Positions 21,502-33,445 are shown, counted from the first letter of the stretch. The stretch is DNA of 64,000 bases from Ciona savignyi (GCA_000149265.1 CH001825.1:456094-520093), one strand, 5' to 3'. Notes: generated from the letters alone by a model not told the origin. Program-made: numbers and translations.

Positions 21502-21862
21502 GATGTAAACAGACCGCTCATTTGTTTATACTCTGTTTCCACCACCGTAAAGTATATTTTAATTACCATACATTTAGTTATAATTATTAATTAAAAATTT
21601 GACGAAATGTTTATTTCACCTTTTAAGGTAATCCTTATAAGTGCTGGCGACCTATCTTCCAAAAATAACTTGATTCAATATATGTTGCATTAAATAAAAA
21701 TGAATTTGATCGGGTCTTTAATATAGTTCAATTTACAATAGACTGGTTTAACATGAAAGACATTTGGATTTTAATTTAACTGTTAATAGTTGTACAATGG
21801 GAAGTGATTGATAATGAAAAGATTTCGTTTTAACATATTTGCTTGGTGCTGATTTCAAAAAA
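21502..21862. repeat. Divergent Lys-Val spacer subfamily
   Basis: Carries a linked set of differences (TTATAATTATTAATT, TTTATTTCACC, ATAAGTGCTGG, TGCATTAAATAAAAATG, TTTGATCGGG) shared with the spacers at 25298-25658 and 26245-26605 but not with most units. Confidence 0.75.
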
Positions 21863-21935
21863 TGTTTCCGCCCGGGCTCGAACCGGGGACCTTTCGCGTG
21901 TTAGGCGAACGTGATAACCGCTACACTACGGAAAC
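21863..21935 (-). tRNA. tRNA-Val-AAC: tRNA-Val (AAC)
   Basis: Consensus; T6; divergent-spacer unit. Confidence 0.95.
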
Positions 21936-22295
21936 GAAACACGTTAGTGTTCTGTTAACGTATGTTACTTAGTTTCTTTTATACACCGAAGCAAAGATAT
22001 TTCCCGAGAGGTCGCTTGAAAAACTTACATACCAACCACGATAGATCCAGCTAACAACGGCATGAAAATATTTTTTGAGAAATTATAATTTCACCATGAA
22101 TCAACATTTCAAAAAACATTGGTATGTTAAATCTGTCTTCATTTAAATTATTATATTTAAATATAAAAATGTCTCGATCTAGATGTAAGTTAAAGTCGAC
22201 ATTTAGACTTCATCCCATCAAATGCGTTGACGATTTATTCTACTTCATCTTTTACTTGGGAAAATTTCTCTAAATTTAAAATGAATCAACAAATA

Positions 22296-22368
22296 AGACC
22301 ACAGAGGGACTCGAACCCTCAATCTTCTGATTCGAAGTCAGACGCCATATCCATTAGGCCATGCGGTC
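22296..22368 (-). tRNA. tRNA-Arg-TCG: tRNA-Arg (UCG)
   Basis: Consensus; near-copy of the unit before it. Confidence 0.95.
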
Positions 22369-22375
22369 AAACCTT

Positions 22376-22448
22376 CGCCCAACGTGGGGCTCGAATCCAC
22401 GACCGTTGGATTAAGAGTCCAACGCTCTACCGACTGAGCTAGCCGGGC
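22376..22448 (-). tRNA. tRNA-Lys-CTT: tRNA-Lys (CUU), G53A
   Basis: A53-C61. Confidence 0.87.
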
Positions 22449-22810
22449 GATGTAAACAGACCGCTCATTTGTTTATACTCTGTTTCCACCTCCGTAAGTA
22501 TATTTTAATTACCATACATTTAGTTATTATTATTATTTAAAAATTTGACGAAATGTTTATTTTACTTTTTAAGGTAATCCTTATATGTGCTGGCGACCTA
22601 TCTGCCAAAAATAACTTGATTCAATATATGTTGCATGAAATAAAAACGAGTTTGATCGGGTCTTTAATATAGTGCAATTTACAATAGACTAGTTTAACAT
22701 GAAAGACATTTGGATTTTAATTTAATTGTTAATAGTTGTACAATGGGAAGTGATTGATAATGAAAAGTTTTCGTTTTAACATATATATGCTTGGTGCTGA
22801 TTTCAAAAAA

Positions 22811-22883
22811 TGTTTCCGCCCGGGCTCGAATCTGGGACCTTTCGCGTGTTAGGCGAACGTGATAACCGCTACACTACGGAAAC
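22811..22883 (-). tRNA. tRNA-Val-AAC: tRNA-Val (AAC), damaged T-stem
   Basis: A51-G63 and A53-C61 as at 18556; T6. Confidence 0.72.
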
Positions 22884-23243
22884 GAAACACATTAGTGTTC
22901 TGTTAACGTATGTTACTTAGTTTCTTTCATACACCGAAGCAAAGATATTTCCCGAGACATCGCTTGAAAAACTTACATACCAACCACGATAGATCCAGCT
23001 AACAACGGCATGAAAATCATTTTTGAGAAATTATAATTTCACCATGAATCAACATTTCAAAAAACATTCGTATGTTAAATCTATCTTTAATTAAATTATT
23101 ATATTTAATTATAAAAATGTCTCGATCTAGATGTAAGTTAATGTCGACATTTAGACTTCATCTCATCAAATGCGTTGACGATTTATTCTACTTCATCTTT
23201 TACTTGGGAAAATTTCTCTAAATTCAAAATGAATCAATACATA

Positions 23244-23316
23244 AGACCACAGAGGGACTCGAACCCTCAATCTTCTGATTCGAAGTCAGACGCCATAACC
23301 ATTAGGCCATGCGGTC
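23244..23316 (-). tRNA. tRNA-Arg-TCG: tRNA-Arg (UCG), D-loop change
   Basis: D-loop AAUGGUUA instead of AAUGGAUA. Confidence 0.92.
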
Positions 23317-23323
23317 AAACCTT

Positions 23324-23396
23324 CGCCCAACGTGGGGCTCGAACCCACGACCGTTGGATTAAGAGTCCAACGCTCTACCGACTGAGCTAGCCGGGC
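23324..23396 (-). tRNA. tRNA-Lys-CTT: tRNA-Lys (CUU)
   Basis: Consensus copy. Confidence 0.95.
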
Positions 23397-23763
23397 GATG
23401 TAAACATACCGCTCCATTTGTTTATACTCTGTTTCCACCACCGTAAAGGTATATTTTAATTACCATACATTTAGTTATTATTATTATTTAAAAATTTGAC
23501 GAAATGTTTATTTTACTTTTTAAGGTAATCCTTATATGTGCTGGCGACCTATCTGCCAAAAATAACTTGATTCAATATATGTTGCATGAAATAAAAACGA
23601 GTTTGAGCGGGTCTTTAATATAGTGCAATTTACAATAGACTAGTTTAACATGAAAGACATTTGGATTTTAATTTAATTGTTAATAGTTGTACAATGGGGA
23701 AGTGATTGAATAATGAAAAGTTTTCGTTTTAACATATATTTGCTTGGTGCTGATTTCAAAAAA

Positions 23764-23836
23764 TGTTTCCGCCCGGGCTCGAACCGGGGACCATTCGCGT
23801 GTTAGGCGAACGTGATAACCGCTACACTACAGAAAC
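23764..23836 (-). tRNA. tRNA-Val-AAC: tRNA-Val (AAC), C6U/A44U
   Basis: Wobble and variable-loop change; T6. Confidence 0.92.
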
Positions 23837-24196
23837 GAAACACATTAGTGTTCTGTTAACGTATCTTACTTAGTTTCTTTCATACACCGAAGCAAAGATA
23901 TTTCCCGAGACATCGCTTGAAAAACTTACATACCAACCACGATAGATCCAGCTAACAACGGCATGAAAATCATTTTTGAGAAATTATAATTTCACCATGA
24001 ATCAACATTTCAAAAAACATTCGTATGTTAAATCTATCTTTATTTAAATTATTATATTTAATTATTAAAATGTCTCGATCTAGATGTAAGTTAATGTCGA
24101 CATTTAGACTTCATCTCATCAAATGCGTTGACGACTTATTCTACTTCATCTTTTACTTGGGAAAATTTCTCTCAATTCAAAATGAATCAATAAATA

Positions 24197-24269
24197 AGAC
24201 CACAGAGCGACACGAACCCTCAATCTTCTGATTCGAAGTCAGACGCCATATCCATTAGGCCATGCGGTC
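24197..24269 (-). pseudogene. tRNA-Arg (UCG), A58U and C62G
   Basis: Same allele as 4727. Confidence 0.65.
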
Positions 24270-24276
24270 AAACCTT

Positions 24277-24349
24277 CGCCCAACGTGGGGCTCGAACCCA
24301 CGACCGTTGGATTAAGAGTCCAACGCTATACCGACTGAGCTAGCCGGGC
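24277..24349 (-). tRNA. tRNA-Lys-CTT: tRNA-Lys (CUU), G22U
   Basis: D-stem mismatch. Confidence 0.87.
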
Positions 24350-24712
24350 GATGTAAACATACCGCTCATTTGTTTATACTCTGTTTCCACCACCGTAAAG
24401 TATATTTTAATTACCATACATTTAGTTATTATTATTATTTAAAAATTTGACGAAATGTTTATTTTACTTTTTAAGGTAATCCTTATATGTGCTGACGACC
24501 TATCCGCCAAAAATAACTTGATTCAATATATGTTGCATGAAATAAAAATGAGTTTGAGCGGGTCTTTAATATAGTGCAATTTACAATAGACTAGTTTAAC
24601 ATGAAAGACATTTGGATTTTAATTTAATTGTTAATAGTTGTACAATGGGAAGTGATTGATAATGAAAAGTTTTCGTTTTAACATATATATGCTTGGTGCT
24701 GATTTCAAAAAA

Positions 24713-24785
24713 TGTTTCCGCCCGGGCTCGAACCGGTGACCTTTCGCGTGTTAGGCGAACGTGATAACCGCTACACTACGGAAAC
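24713..24785 (-). tRNA. tRNA-Val-AAC: tRNA-Val (AAC), C49A
   Basis: A49-G65 mismatch; T6. Confidence 0.87.
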
Positions 24786-25144
24786 GAAACACATTAGTGT
24801 TCTGTGAACGTATGTTACTTAGTTTCTTTCTACACCGAAGCAAAGATATTTCCCGAGACATCGCTTGAAAAACTTACATACCAACCACGATGGATCCAGC
24901 TAACAACGGCATGAAAATCATTTTTGAGAAATTATAATTTCACCATGAATCAACATTTCAAAAAACATTCGTATGTTAAATCTGTGTTTATTTAAATTAT
25001 TATATTTAATTATAAAAATGTCTCGATCTAGATGTAAGTTAATGTCGACATTTAGACTTCATCTCATCAAATGCGTTGACGATTTATTCTACTTCATCTT
25101 TTACTTGGGAAAATTTCTCTAAATTCAAAATGAATCAATAAATA

Positions 25145-25217
25145 AGACCACAGAGGGACTCGAACCCTCAATCTTCTGATTCGAAGTCAGACGCCATATC
25201 CATTAGGCCATGCGGTC
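25145..25217 (-). tRNA. tRNA-Arg-TCG: tRNA-Arg (UCG)
   Basis: Consensus copy. Confidence 0.95.
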
Positions 25218-25224
25218 AAACCTT

Positions 25225-25297
25225 CGCCCAACGTGGGGCTCGAACCCACGACCGTTGGATTAAGAGTCCAACGCTCTACCGACTGAGCTAGCCGGAC
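25225..25297 (-). tRNA. tRNA-Lys-CTT: tRNA-Lys (CUU), C2U
   Basis: C2U without its usual partner C63U, so the linkage is broken by exchange here. Confidence 0.93.
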
Positions 25298-25658
25298 GAT
25301 GTAAACATACCGCTCATTTGTTTATACTCTGTTTCCACCACCGTAAAGTATATTTTAATTACCATACATTTAGTTATAATTATTAATTAAAAATTTGACG
25401 AAATGTTTATTTCACCTTTTAAGGTAATCCTTATAAGTGCTGGCGACCTATCTGCCAAAAATAACTTGATTCAATATATGTTGCATTAAATAAAAATGAA
25501 TTTGATCGGGTCTTTAATATAGTTCAATTTACAATAGACTGGTTTAACATGAAAGACATTTGGATTTTAATTTAACTGTTAATAGTTGTACAATGGGAAG
25601 TGATTGATAATGAAAAGATTTCGTTTTAACATATTTGCTTGGTGCTGATTTCAAAAAA

Positions 25659-25731
25659 TGTTTCCGCCCGGGCTCGAACCGGGGACCTTTCGCGTGTTAG
25701 GCGAACGTGATAACCGCTACACTACGGAAAC
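25659..25731 (-). tRNA. tRNA-Val-AAC: tRNA-Val (AAC)
   Basis: Consensus; T6; divergent-spacer unit. Confidence 0.95.
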
Positions 25732-26091
25732 GAAACACGTTAGTGTTCTGTTAACGTATGTTACTTAGTTTCTTTTATACACCGAAGCAAAGATATTTCC
25801 CGAGAGGTCGCTTGAAAAACTTACATACCAACCACGATAGATCCAGCTAACAACGGCATGAAAATCTTTTTTGAGAAATTATAATTTCACCATGAATCAA
25901 CATTTCAAAAAACATTGGTATGTTAAATCTGTCTTCATTTAAATTATTATATTTAAATATAAAAATGTCTCGATCTAGATGTAAGTTAAAGTCGACATTT
26001 AGACTTCATCCCATCAAATGCGTTGACGATTTATTCTACTTCATCTTTTACTTGGGAAAATTTCTCTAAATTTAAAATGAATCAACAAATA

Positions 26092-26164
26092 AGACCACAG
26101 AGGGACTCGAACCCTCAATCTTCTGATTCGAAGTCAGACGCCATATCCATTAGGCCATGCGGTC
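26092..26164 (-). tRNA. tRNA-Arg-TCG: tRNA-Arg (UCG)
   Basis: Consensus copy. Confidence 0.95.
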
Positions 26165-26171
26165 AAACCTT

Positions 26172-26244
26172 CGCCCAACGTGGGGCTCGAATCCACGACC
26201 GTTGGATTAAGAGTCCAACGCTCTACCGAATGAGCTAGCCGGGC
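26172..26244 (-). tRNA. tRNA-Lys-CTT: tRNA-Lys (CUU), G53A/G15U
   Basis: G15U affects the D-loop tertiary pair; A53-C61 also present. Confidence 0.82.
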
Positions 26245-26605
26245 GATGTAAACAGACCGCTCATTTGTTTATACTCTGTTTCCACCACCGTAAAGTATAT
26301 TTTAATTACCATACATTTAGTTATAATTATTAATTAAAAATTTGACGAAATGTTTATTTCACCTTTTAAGGTAATCCTTATAAGTGCTGGCGACCTATCT
26401 GCCAAAAATAACTTGATTCGATATATGTTGCATTAAATAAAAATGAATTTGATCGGGTCTTTAATATAGTTCAATTTACAATAGACTGGTTTAACATGAA
26501 AGACATTTGGATTTTAATTTAACTGTTAATAGTTGTACAATGGGAAGTGATTGATAATGAAAAGATTTCGTTTTAACATATTTGCTTGGTGCTGATTTCA
26601 AAAAA

Positions 26606-26678
26606 TGTTTCCGCCAGGGCTCGAACCGGGGACCTTTCGCGTGTTAGGCGAACGTGATAACCGCTACACTACGGAAAC
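26606..26678 (-). tRNA. tRNA-Val-AAC: tRNA-Val (AAC), G63U
   Basis: C51-U63 mismatch in the T-stem; T6. Confidence 0.87.
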
Positions 26679-27040
26679 GAAACACGTTGGTGTTCTGTTA
26701 ACGTATGTTACTTAGTTTCTTTTATACACCGAAGCAAAGATATTTCCCGAGAGGTCGCTTGAAAAACTTGACATACCAACCACGATAGATCCAGCTAACA
26801 ACGGCATGAAAATCATTTTTTGAGAAATTATAATTTCACCATGAATCAACATTTCAAAAAACATTCGTATGTTAAATCTGTCTTTATTTAAATTATTATA
26901 TTTAATTATAAAAATGTCTCGATCTAGATGTAAGTTAATGTCGACATTTAGACTTCATCTCATCAAATGCGTTGACGATTTATTCTACTTCATCTTTTAC
27001 TTGGGAAAATTTCTCTAAATTCAAAATGAATCAATAAATA

Positions 27041-27113
27041 AGACCACAGAGGGACTCGAACCCTCAATCTTCTGATTCGAAGTCAGACGCCATATCCATT
27101 AGGCCATGCGGTC
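27041..27113 (-). tRNA. tRNA-Arg-TCG: tRNA-Arg (UCG)
   Basis: Consensus copy. Confidence 0.95.
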
Positions 27114-27120
27114 AAACCTT

Positions 27121-27193
27121 CGCCCAACGTGGGGCTCGAACCCACGACCGTTGGATTAAGAGTCCAACGCTCTACCGACTGAGCTAGCCGGGC
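27121..27193 (-). tRNA. tRNA-Lys-CTT: tRNA-Lys (CUU)
   Basis: Consensus copy. Confidence 0.95.
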
Positions 27194-27556
27194 GATGTAA
27201 ACATACCGCTCATTTGTTTATACTCTGTTTCCACCACCGTAAAGTATATTTTAATTACCATACATTTAGTTATTATTATTATTTAAAAATTTGAAGAAAT
27301 GTTTATTTTACTTTTTAAGGTAATCCTTATATGTGCTGGCGACCTATCTGCCAAAAATAACTTGATTCAATATATGTTGCATGAAATAAAAACGAGTTTG
27401 AGCGGGTCTTTAATATAGTGCAATTTACAATAGACTAGTTTAACATGAAAGACATTTGGATTTTAATTTAATTGTTAATAGTTGTACAATGGGAAGTGAT
27501 TGATAATGAAAAGTTTTCGTTTTAACATATATTTGCTTGGTGCTGATTTCAAAAAA

Positions 27557-27629
27557 TGTTTCCGCCCGGGCTCGAACCGGGGACCATTCGCGTGTTAGGC
27601 GAACGTGATAACCGCTACACTACGGAAAC
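27557..27629 (-). tRNA. tRNA-Val-AAC: tRNA-Val (AAC), A44U
   Basis: Variable-loop change only; T6. Confidence 0.94.
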
Positions 27630-27989
27630 GAAACACATTGGTGTTCTGTTAACGTATGTTACTTAGTTTCTTTCATACACCGAAGCAAAGATATTTCCCG
27701 AGACATCGCTTGAAAAACTTACATACCAACCACGATAGATCCAGTTAACAACGGCATGAAAATCATTTTTGAGAAATTATAATTTCACCATGAATCAACA
27801 TTTCAAAAAACATTCGTATGTTAAATCTGTCTTTATTTAAATTATTATATTTAATTATAAAAATGTCTCGATCTAGATGTAAGTTAATGTCGACATTTAG
27901 ACTTCATCTCATCAAATGCGTTGACGATTTATTCTACTTCATCTTTTACTTGGGAAAATTTCTCTAAATTCAAAATGAATCAATAAATA

Positions 27990-28062
27990 AGACCACAGAG
28001 GGACTCGAACCCTCAATCTTCTGATTCGAAGTCAGACGCCATATCCATTAGGCCATGCGGTC
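27990..28062 (-). tRNA. tRNA-Arg-TCG: tRNA-Arg (UCG)
   Basis: Consensus copy. Confidence 0.95.
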
Positions 28063-28069
28063 AAACCTT

Positions 28070-28142
28070 CGCCCAACGTGGGGCTCGAACCCACGACCGT
28101 TGGATTAAGAGTCCAACGCTCTACCGACTGAGCTAGCCGGAC
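28070..28142 (-). tRNA. tRNA-Lys-CTT: tRNA-Lys (CUU), C2U
   Basis: U2-G71 wobble. Confidence 0.93.
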
Positions 28143-28505
28143 GATGTAAACATACCGCTCATTTGTTTATACTCTGTTTCCACCACCGTAAAGTATATTT
28201 TAATTACCATACATTTAGTTATTATTATTATTTAAAAATTTGACGAAATGTTTATTTTACTTTTTAAGGTAATCCTTATATGTGCTGGCGACCTATCAGC
28301 CAAAAATAACTTGATTCAATATATGTTGCATGAAATAAAAACGAGTTTGAGCGGGTCTTTAATATAGTGCAATTTACAATAGACTAGTTTAACATGAAAG
28401 ACATTTGGATTTTAATTTAATTGTTAATAGTTGTACAATGGGAAGTGATTGATAATGAAAAGTTTTCGTTTTAACATATATTTGCTTGGTGCTGATTTCA
28501 AAAAA

Positions 28506-28578
28506 TGTTTCCGCCCGGGCTCGAACCGGGGACCATTCGCGTGTTAGGCGAACGTGATAACCGCTACACTACAGAAAC
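28506..28578 (-). tRNA. tRNA-Val-AAC: tRNA-Val (AAC), C6U/A44U
   Basis: As at 23764; T6. Confidence 0.92.
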
Positions 28579-28938
28579 GAAACACATTAGTGTTCTGTTA
28601 ACGTATGTTACTTAGTTTCTTTCATACACCGAAGCAAAGATATTTCCCGAGACATCGCTTGAAAAACTTACATACCAACCACGATAGATCCAGCTAACAA
28701 CGGCATGAAAATCATTTTTGAGAAATTATAATTTCACCATGAATCAACATTTCAAAAAACATTCGTATGTTAAATCTATTTTCATTTAAATTATTATATT
28801 TAATTATAAAAATGTCTCGATCTAGATGTAAGTTAAAGTCGACATTTAGACTTCATCCCATCAAATGCGTTGACGATTTATTCTACTTCATCTTTTACCT
28901 GGGAAAATTTCTCTAAATTCAAAATGAATCAATAAATA

Positions 28939-29011
28939 AGACCACAGAGGGACTCGAACCCTCAATCTTTTGATTCGAAGTCAGACGCCATATCCATTAG
29001 GCCATGCGGTC
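28939..29011 (-). tRNA. tRNA-Arg-TCG: tRNA-Arg (UCG), G42A
   Basis: C28-A42 mismatch in the anticodon stem. Confidence 0.88.
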
Positions 29012-29018
29012 AAACCTT

Positions 29019-29091
29019 CGCCCAACGTGGGGCTCGAACCCGCGACCGTTGGATTAAGAGTCCAACGCTCTACCGACTGAGCTAGCCGGGC
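29019..29091 (-). tRNA. tRNA-Lys-CTT: tRNA-Lys (CUU), U50C
   Basis: C50-A64 mismatch. Confidence 0.88.
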
Positions 29092-29454
29092 GATGTAAAC
29101 ATACCGGCTATTTGTTTATACTCTGTTTCCACCACCGTAAAGTATATTTTAATTACCATACATTTAGTTATTATTATTATTTAAAAATTTGACGAAATGT
29201 TTATTTTACTTTTTAAGGTAATCCTTATATGTGCTGGCGACCTATCTGCCAAAAATAACTTGATTCAATATATGTTGCATGAAATAAAAACGAGTTTGAT
29301 CGGGTCTTTAATATAGTGCAATTTACAATAGACTAGTTTAACATGAAAGACATTTGGATTTTAATTTAATTGTAAATAGTTGTACAATGGGAAGTGATTG
29401 ATAATGAAAAGTTTTCGTTTTAACATATATTTACTTGGTGCTGATTTCAAAAAA

Positions 29455-29527
29455 TGTTTCCGCCCGGGCTCGAACCGGGGACCTTTCGCGTGTAAGGCGA
29501 ACGTGATAACCGCTACACTACGGAAAC
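29455..29527 (-). tRNA. tRNA-Val-TAC: tRNA-Val (UAC)
   Basis: Intact; T6. Confidence 0.95.
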
Positions 29528-29887
29528 GAAACACGTTAGTATTCTGTTAACGTATTTTACTTAGTTCCTTTCATACACCGAAGCAAAGATATTTCCCGCG
29601 AGGGCGCTTATAAAACTTACCTACCAACCACGATAGATCCAGCTAACAACGGCATGAAAATCATTTTTGAGAAATTATAATTTCACCATGAATCAACATT
29701 TCAAAAAACATTCGTATGTTAAATCTATCTTTATTTAAATTATTATATTTAATTATAAAAATGTCTCGATCTAGATGTAAGTTAATGTCGACATTTAGAC
29801 TTCATCTCATCAAATGCGTTGACGATTTATTCTACTTCATATTTTACTTGGGAAAATTTCTCTAAATTCAAAATGAATCAATAAATA

Positions 29888-29960
29888 AGAACACAGAGGG
29901 ACTCGAACCCTCAATCTTCTGATTCGAAGTCAGACGCCATATCCATTAGGCCATGCGGTC
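29888..29960 (-). tRNA. tRNA-Arg-TCG: tRNA-Arg (UCG), G70U
   Basis: C3-U70 mismatch, as in the UCC copy at 3778. Confidence 0.88.
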
Positions 29961-29967
29961 AAACCTT

Positions 29968-30040
29968 CGCCCAACGTGGGGCTCGAACCCACGACCGTTG
30001 GATTAAGAGTCCAACGCTCTACCGACTGAGCTAGCCGGGC
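29968..30040 (-). tRNA. tRNA-Lys-CTT: tRNA-Lys (CUU)
   Basis: Consensus copy. Confidence 0.95.
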
Positions 30041-30405
30041 GATGTAAACATACCGCTCATCTTGTTTATACTCTGTTTCCACCACCCTAAAGTATATTTT
30101 AATTACCATATATTTAGTTATTGTTATTATTTAAAAATTTGACGAAATGTTTTTTTTTCTTTTTAAGGTAATCCTTATATGTGCTGGCGACCTATCTGCC
30201 AAAAATAACTTGATTCAATATATGTTGCATGAAATAAAAACAAGTTTGAGCGGGTCTTTAATATAGTGCAATTTACAATAGACTAGTTTAACATGAAAGA
30301 CATTTGGATTTTAATTTAATTGTTAATAGTTGTACAATGGGAAGTGATTGATAATGAAAAGTTTTCGTTTTAACATATATTTGCTTGGTGCTGATTTCAA
30401 AAAAA

Positions 30406-30478
30406 TGTTTCCGCCCGGGCTCGAACCGGGGACCTTTCGCGTGTTAGGCGAACGTGATAACCGCTACACTACGGAAAC
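30406..30478 (-). tRNA. tRNA-Val-AAC: tRNA-Val (AAC)
   Basis: Consensus gene, but its 5' flank is the type linked to UAC copies; T7. The next unit lacks Arg-Lys. Confidence 0.95.
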
Positions 30479-30773
30479 GAAACACGTTAGTATTCTGTTA
30501 ACGTATGTTACTTAGTTTCTTTCATACACCGAAGCAAAGATATTTCCCGAGAGGTCGCTTATAAAACTTACATACCAACCACGATAGATCCAGCTAACAA
30601 CGGCATGAAAATCATTTTCGAGAAATTATAATTTCACCATGAATCAACATTTCAAAAAACATTCGTATGTTAAATCTATCTTTATTTAAATTATTATATT
30701 TAATTATTAAAATGTCTCGATCTAGATGTAAGTTAATGTCGACATTTAGACTTCATCTCATCAAATGCGTTGA

Positions 30774-30775
30774 CT
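30774..30775. other. Deletion junction: unit lacking Arg and Lys
   Basis: The Val-Arg spacer (ending GCGTTGAC) joins directly to the Lys-Val spacer (TATATTTT). About 270 bp holding Arg, Lys and the TATA-like element are absent. The right side matches the AAACTATAT spacer allele. Confidence 0.9.
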
Positions 30776-31086
30776 ATATTTTAATTACCATACATTTAGT
30801 TATTATTATTATTTAAAAATTTGACGAAATGTTTATTTTACTTTTTAAGGTAATCCTTATATGTGCTGGCGACCTATCTGCCAAAAATAACTTGATTCAA
30901 TATATGTTGCATGAAATAAAAACGAGTTTGAGCGGGTCTTTAATATAGTGCAATTTACAATAGACTAGTTTAACATGAAAGACATTTGGATTTTAATTTA
31001 ATTGTTAATAGTTGTACAATGGGAAGTGATTGATAATGAAAAGTTTTCGTTTTAACATATGTTTGCTTGGTGCTGATTTCAAAAAA

Positions 31087-31159
31087 TGTTTCCGCCCGGG
31101 CTCGAACCGGGGACCTTTCGCGTGTAAGGCGAACGTGATAACCGCTACACTACGGAAAC
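31087..31159 (-). tRNA. tRNA-Val-TAC: tRNA-Val (UAC)
   Basis: Intact; sole tRNA gene of a deleted unit; T6. Confidence 0.95.
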
Positions 31160-31519
31160 GAAACACGTTAGTATTCTGTTAACGTATTTTACTTAGTTTC
31201 TTTCATACACCGAAGCAAAGATATTTCCCGAGAGGTCGCTTATAAAACTTACCTACCAACCACGATAGATCCAGCTAACAACGGCATGAAAATCATTTTC
31301 GAGAAATTATAATTTCACCATGAATCAACATTTCAAAAAACATTCGTATGTTAAATCTATCTTTATTTAAATTATTATATTTAATTATTAAAATGTCTCG
31401 ATCTAGATGTAAGTTAATGTCGACATTTAGACTTCATCTCATCAAATGCGTTGACGACTTATTCTACTTCATCTTTTACTTGGGAAAATTTCTCTCAATT
31501 CAAAATGAATCAATAAATA

Positions 31520-31592
31520 AGACCACAGAGCGACACGAACCCTCAATCTTCTGATTCGAAGTCAGACGCCATATCCATTAGGCCATGCGGTC
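31520..31592 (-). pseudogene. tRNA-Arg (UCG), A58U and C62G
   Basis: Same allele as 4727. Confidence 0.65.
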
Positions 31593-31599
31593 AAACCTT

Positions 31600-31672
31600 C
31601 GCCCAACGTGGGGCTCGAACCCACGACCGTTGGATTAAGAGTCCAACGCTATACCGACTGAGCTAGCCGGGC
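31600..31672 (-). tRNA. tRNA-Lys-CTT: tRNA-Lys (CUU), G22U
   Basis: D-stem mismatch. Confidence 0.87.
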
Positions 31673-32035
31673 GATGTAAACATACCGCTCATTTGTTTAT
31701 ACTCTGTTTCCACCACCGTAAAGTATATTTTAATTACCATACATTTAGTTATTATTATTATTTAAAAATTTGACGAAATGTTTATTTTACTTTTTAAGGT
31801 AATCCTTATATGTGCTGACGACCTATCCGCCAAAAATAACTTGATTCAATATATGTTGCATGAAATAAAAATGAGTTTGAGCGGGTCTTTAATATAGTGC
31901 AATTTACAATAGACTAGTTTAACATGAAAGACATTTGGATTTTAATTTAATTGTTAATAGTTGTACAATGGGAAGTGATTGATAATGAAAAGTTTTCGTT
32001 TTAACATATATATGCTTGGTGCTGATTTCAAAAAA

Positions 32036-32108
32036 TGTTTCCGCCCGGGCTCGAACCGGGGACCTTTCGCGTGTTAGGCGAACGTGATAACCGCTACACT
32101 ACGGAAAC
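32036..32108 (-). tRNA. tRNA-Val-AAC: tRNA-Val (AAC)
   Basis: Consensus; T6. Confidence 0.95.
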
Positions 32109-32468
32109 GAAACACATTAGTGTTCTGTGAACGTATGTTACTTAGTTCCTTTCATACACCGAAGCAAAGATATTTCCCGCGAGGGCGCTTATAAAACTTA
32201 CCTACCAACCACGATAGATCCAGCTAACAACGGCATGAAAATCATTTTTGAGAAGTTATAATTTCACCATGAATCAACATTTCAAAAAACATTCGTATGT
32301 TAAATCTATCTTTATTTAAATTATTATATTTAATTATAAAAATGTCTCGATCTAGATGTAAGTTAATGTCGACATTTAGACTTCATCTCATCAAATGCGT
32401 TGACGATTTATTCTACTTCATATTTTACTTGGGAAAATTTCTCTAAATTCAAAATGAATCAATAAATA

Positions 32469-32541
32469 AGACCGCAGAGGGACTCGAACCCTCAATCTTC
32501 TGATTCGAAGTCAGACGCCATATCCATTAGGCCATGCGGTC
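32469..32541 (-). tRNA. tRNA-Arg-TCG: tRNA-Arg (UCG), U68C
   Basis: Restored G5-C68, as at 13282. Confidence 0.95.
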
Positions 32542-32548
32542 AAACCTT

Positions 32549-32621
32549 CGCCCAACGTGGGGCTCGAACCCACGACCGTTGGATTAAGAGTCCAACGCTC
32601 TACCGACTGAGCTAGCCGGGC
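32549..32621 (-). tRNA. tRNA-Lys-CTT: tRNA-Lys (CUU)
   Basis: Consensus copy. Confidence 0.95.
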
Positions 32622-32738
32622 GATGAAAACATACCGGCTCATTTGTTTATACTCTGTTTCCACCACCGTAAAGTATATTTTAATTACCATACATTTAGTT
32701 ATTATTATTATTTAAAAATTTGACGAAATGTTTATTTT

Positions 32739-32740
32739 AG
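32739..32740. other. Deletion of ~127 bp inside a Lys-Val spacer
   Basis: TTTATTTTA runs straight into GTTTAACATG. The stretch normally between them is missing, and the Val-to-Val distance drops to 823 bp. The flanking tRNA genes are unaffected. Confidence 0.85.
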
Positions 32741-32858
32741 TTTAACATGAAAGACATTTGGATTTTAATTTAATTGTTAATAGTTGTACAATGGGAAGTG
32801 ATTGATAATGAAAAGTTTTCGTTTTAACATATATTTGCTTGGTGCTGATTTCAAAAAA

Positions 32859-32931
32859 TGTTTCCGCCCGGGCTCGAACCGGGGACCTTTCGCGTGTTAG
32901 GCGAACGTGATAACCGCTACACTACGGAAAC
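32859..32931 (-). tRNA. tRNA-Val-AAC: tRNA-Val (AAC)
   Basis: Consensus; T6; shortened spacer downstream in the transcription sense. Confidence 0.95.
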
Positions 32932-33291
32932 GAAACACATTAGTGTTCTGTGAACGTATGTTACTTAGTTTCTTTCATACACCGAAGCAAAGATATTTCC
33001 CGAGAGGTGGCTTGAAAAACTTACATACCAACCACGATAGATCCAGCTAACAACGGCATGAAAATCATTTTTGAGAAATTATAATTTCACCATGAATCAA
33101 CATTTTAAAAAACATTCGTATGTTAAATATATTTTCATTTAAATTATTATATTTAATTATAAAAATGTCTTGATCTAGATGCAAGTTAATGTCGACATTT
33201 AGACTTCATCCCATCAAATGCGTTGACGATTTATTCTACTTCATCTTTTACTTGGGAAAATTTCTCTAAATTCAAAATGAATCAATAAAAA

Positions 33292-33365
33292 AGACCACAG
33301 AGGGACTAGACACCCTCAATCTTCTGATTCGAAGTCAGACGCCATATCCATTAGGCCATGCGGTC
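33292..33365 (-). pseudogene. tRNA-Arg (UCG) with 8-nt T-loop
   Basis: B box lost; T6 follows. Confidence 0.75.
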
Positions 33366-33372
33366 AAACCTT

Positions 33373-33445
33373 CGCCCAACGTAGGGCTCGAACCCATGAC
33401 CGTTGGATTAAGAATCCAACGCTCTACCGACTGAGCTAGCCGGAC
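33373..33445 (-). tRNA. tRNA-Lys-CTT: tRNA-Lys (CUU), C2U/C63U/G49A/C32U
   Basis: A49-C65 mismatch and a U32 anticodon-loop change. Confidence 0.83.
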
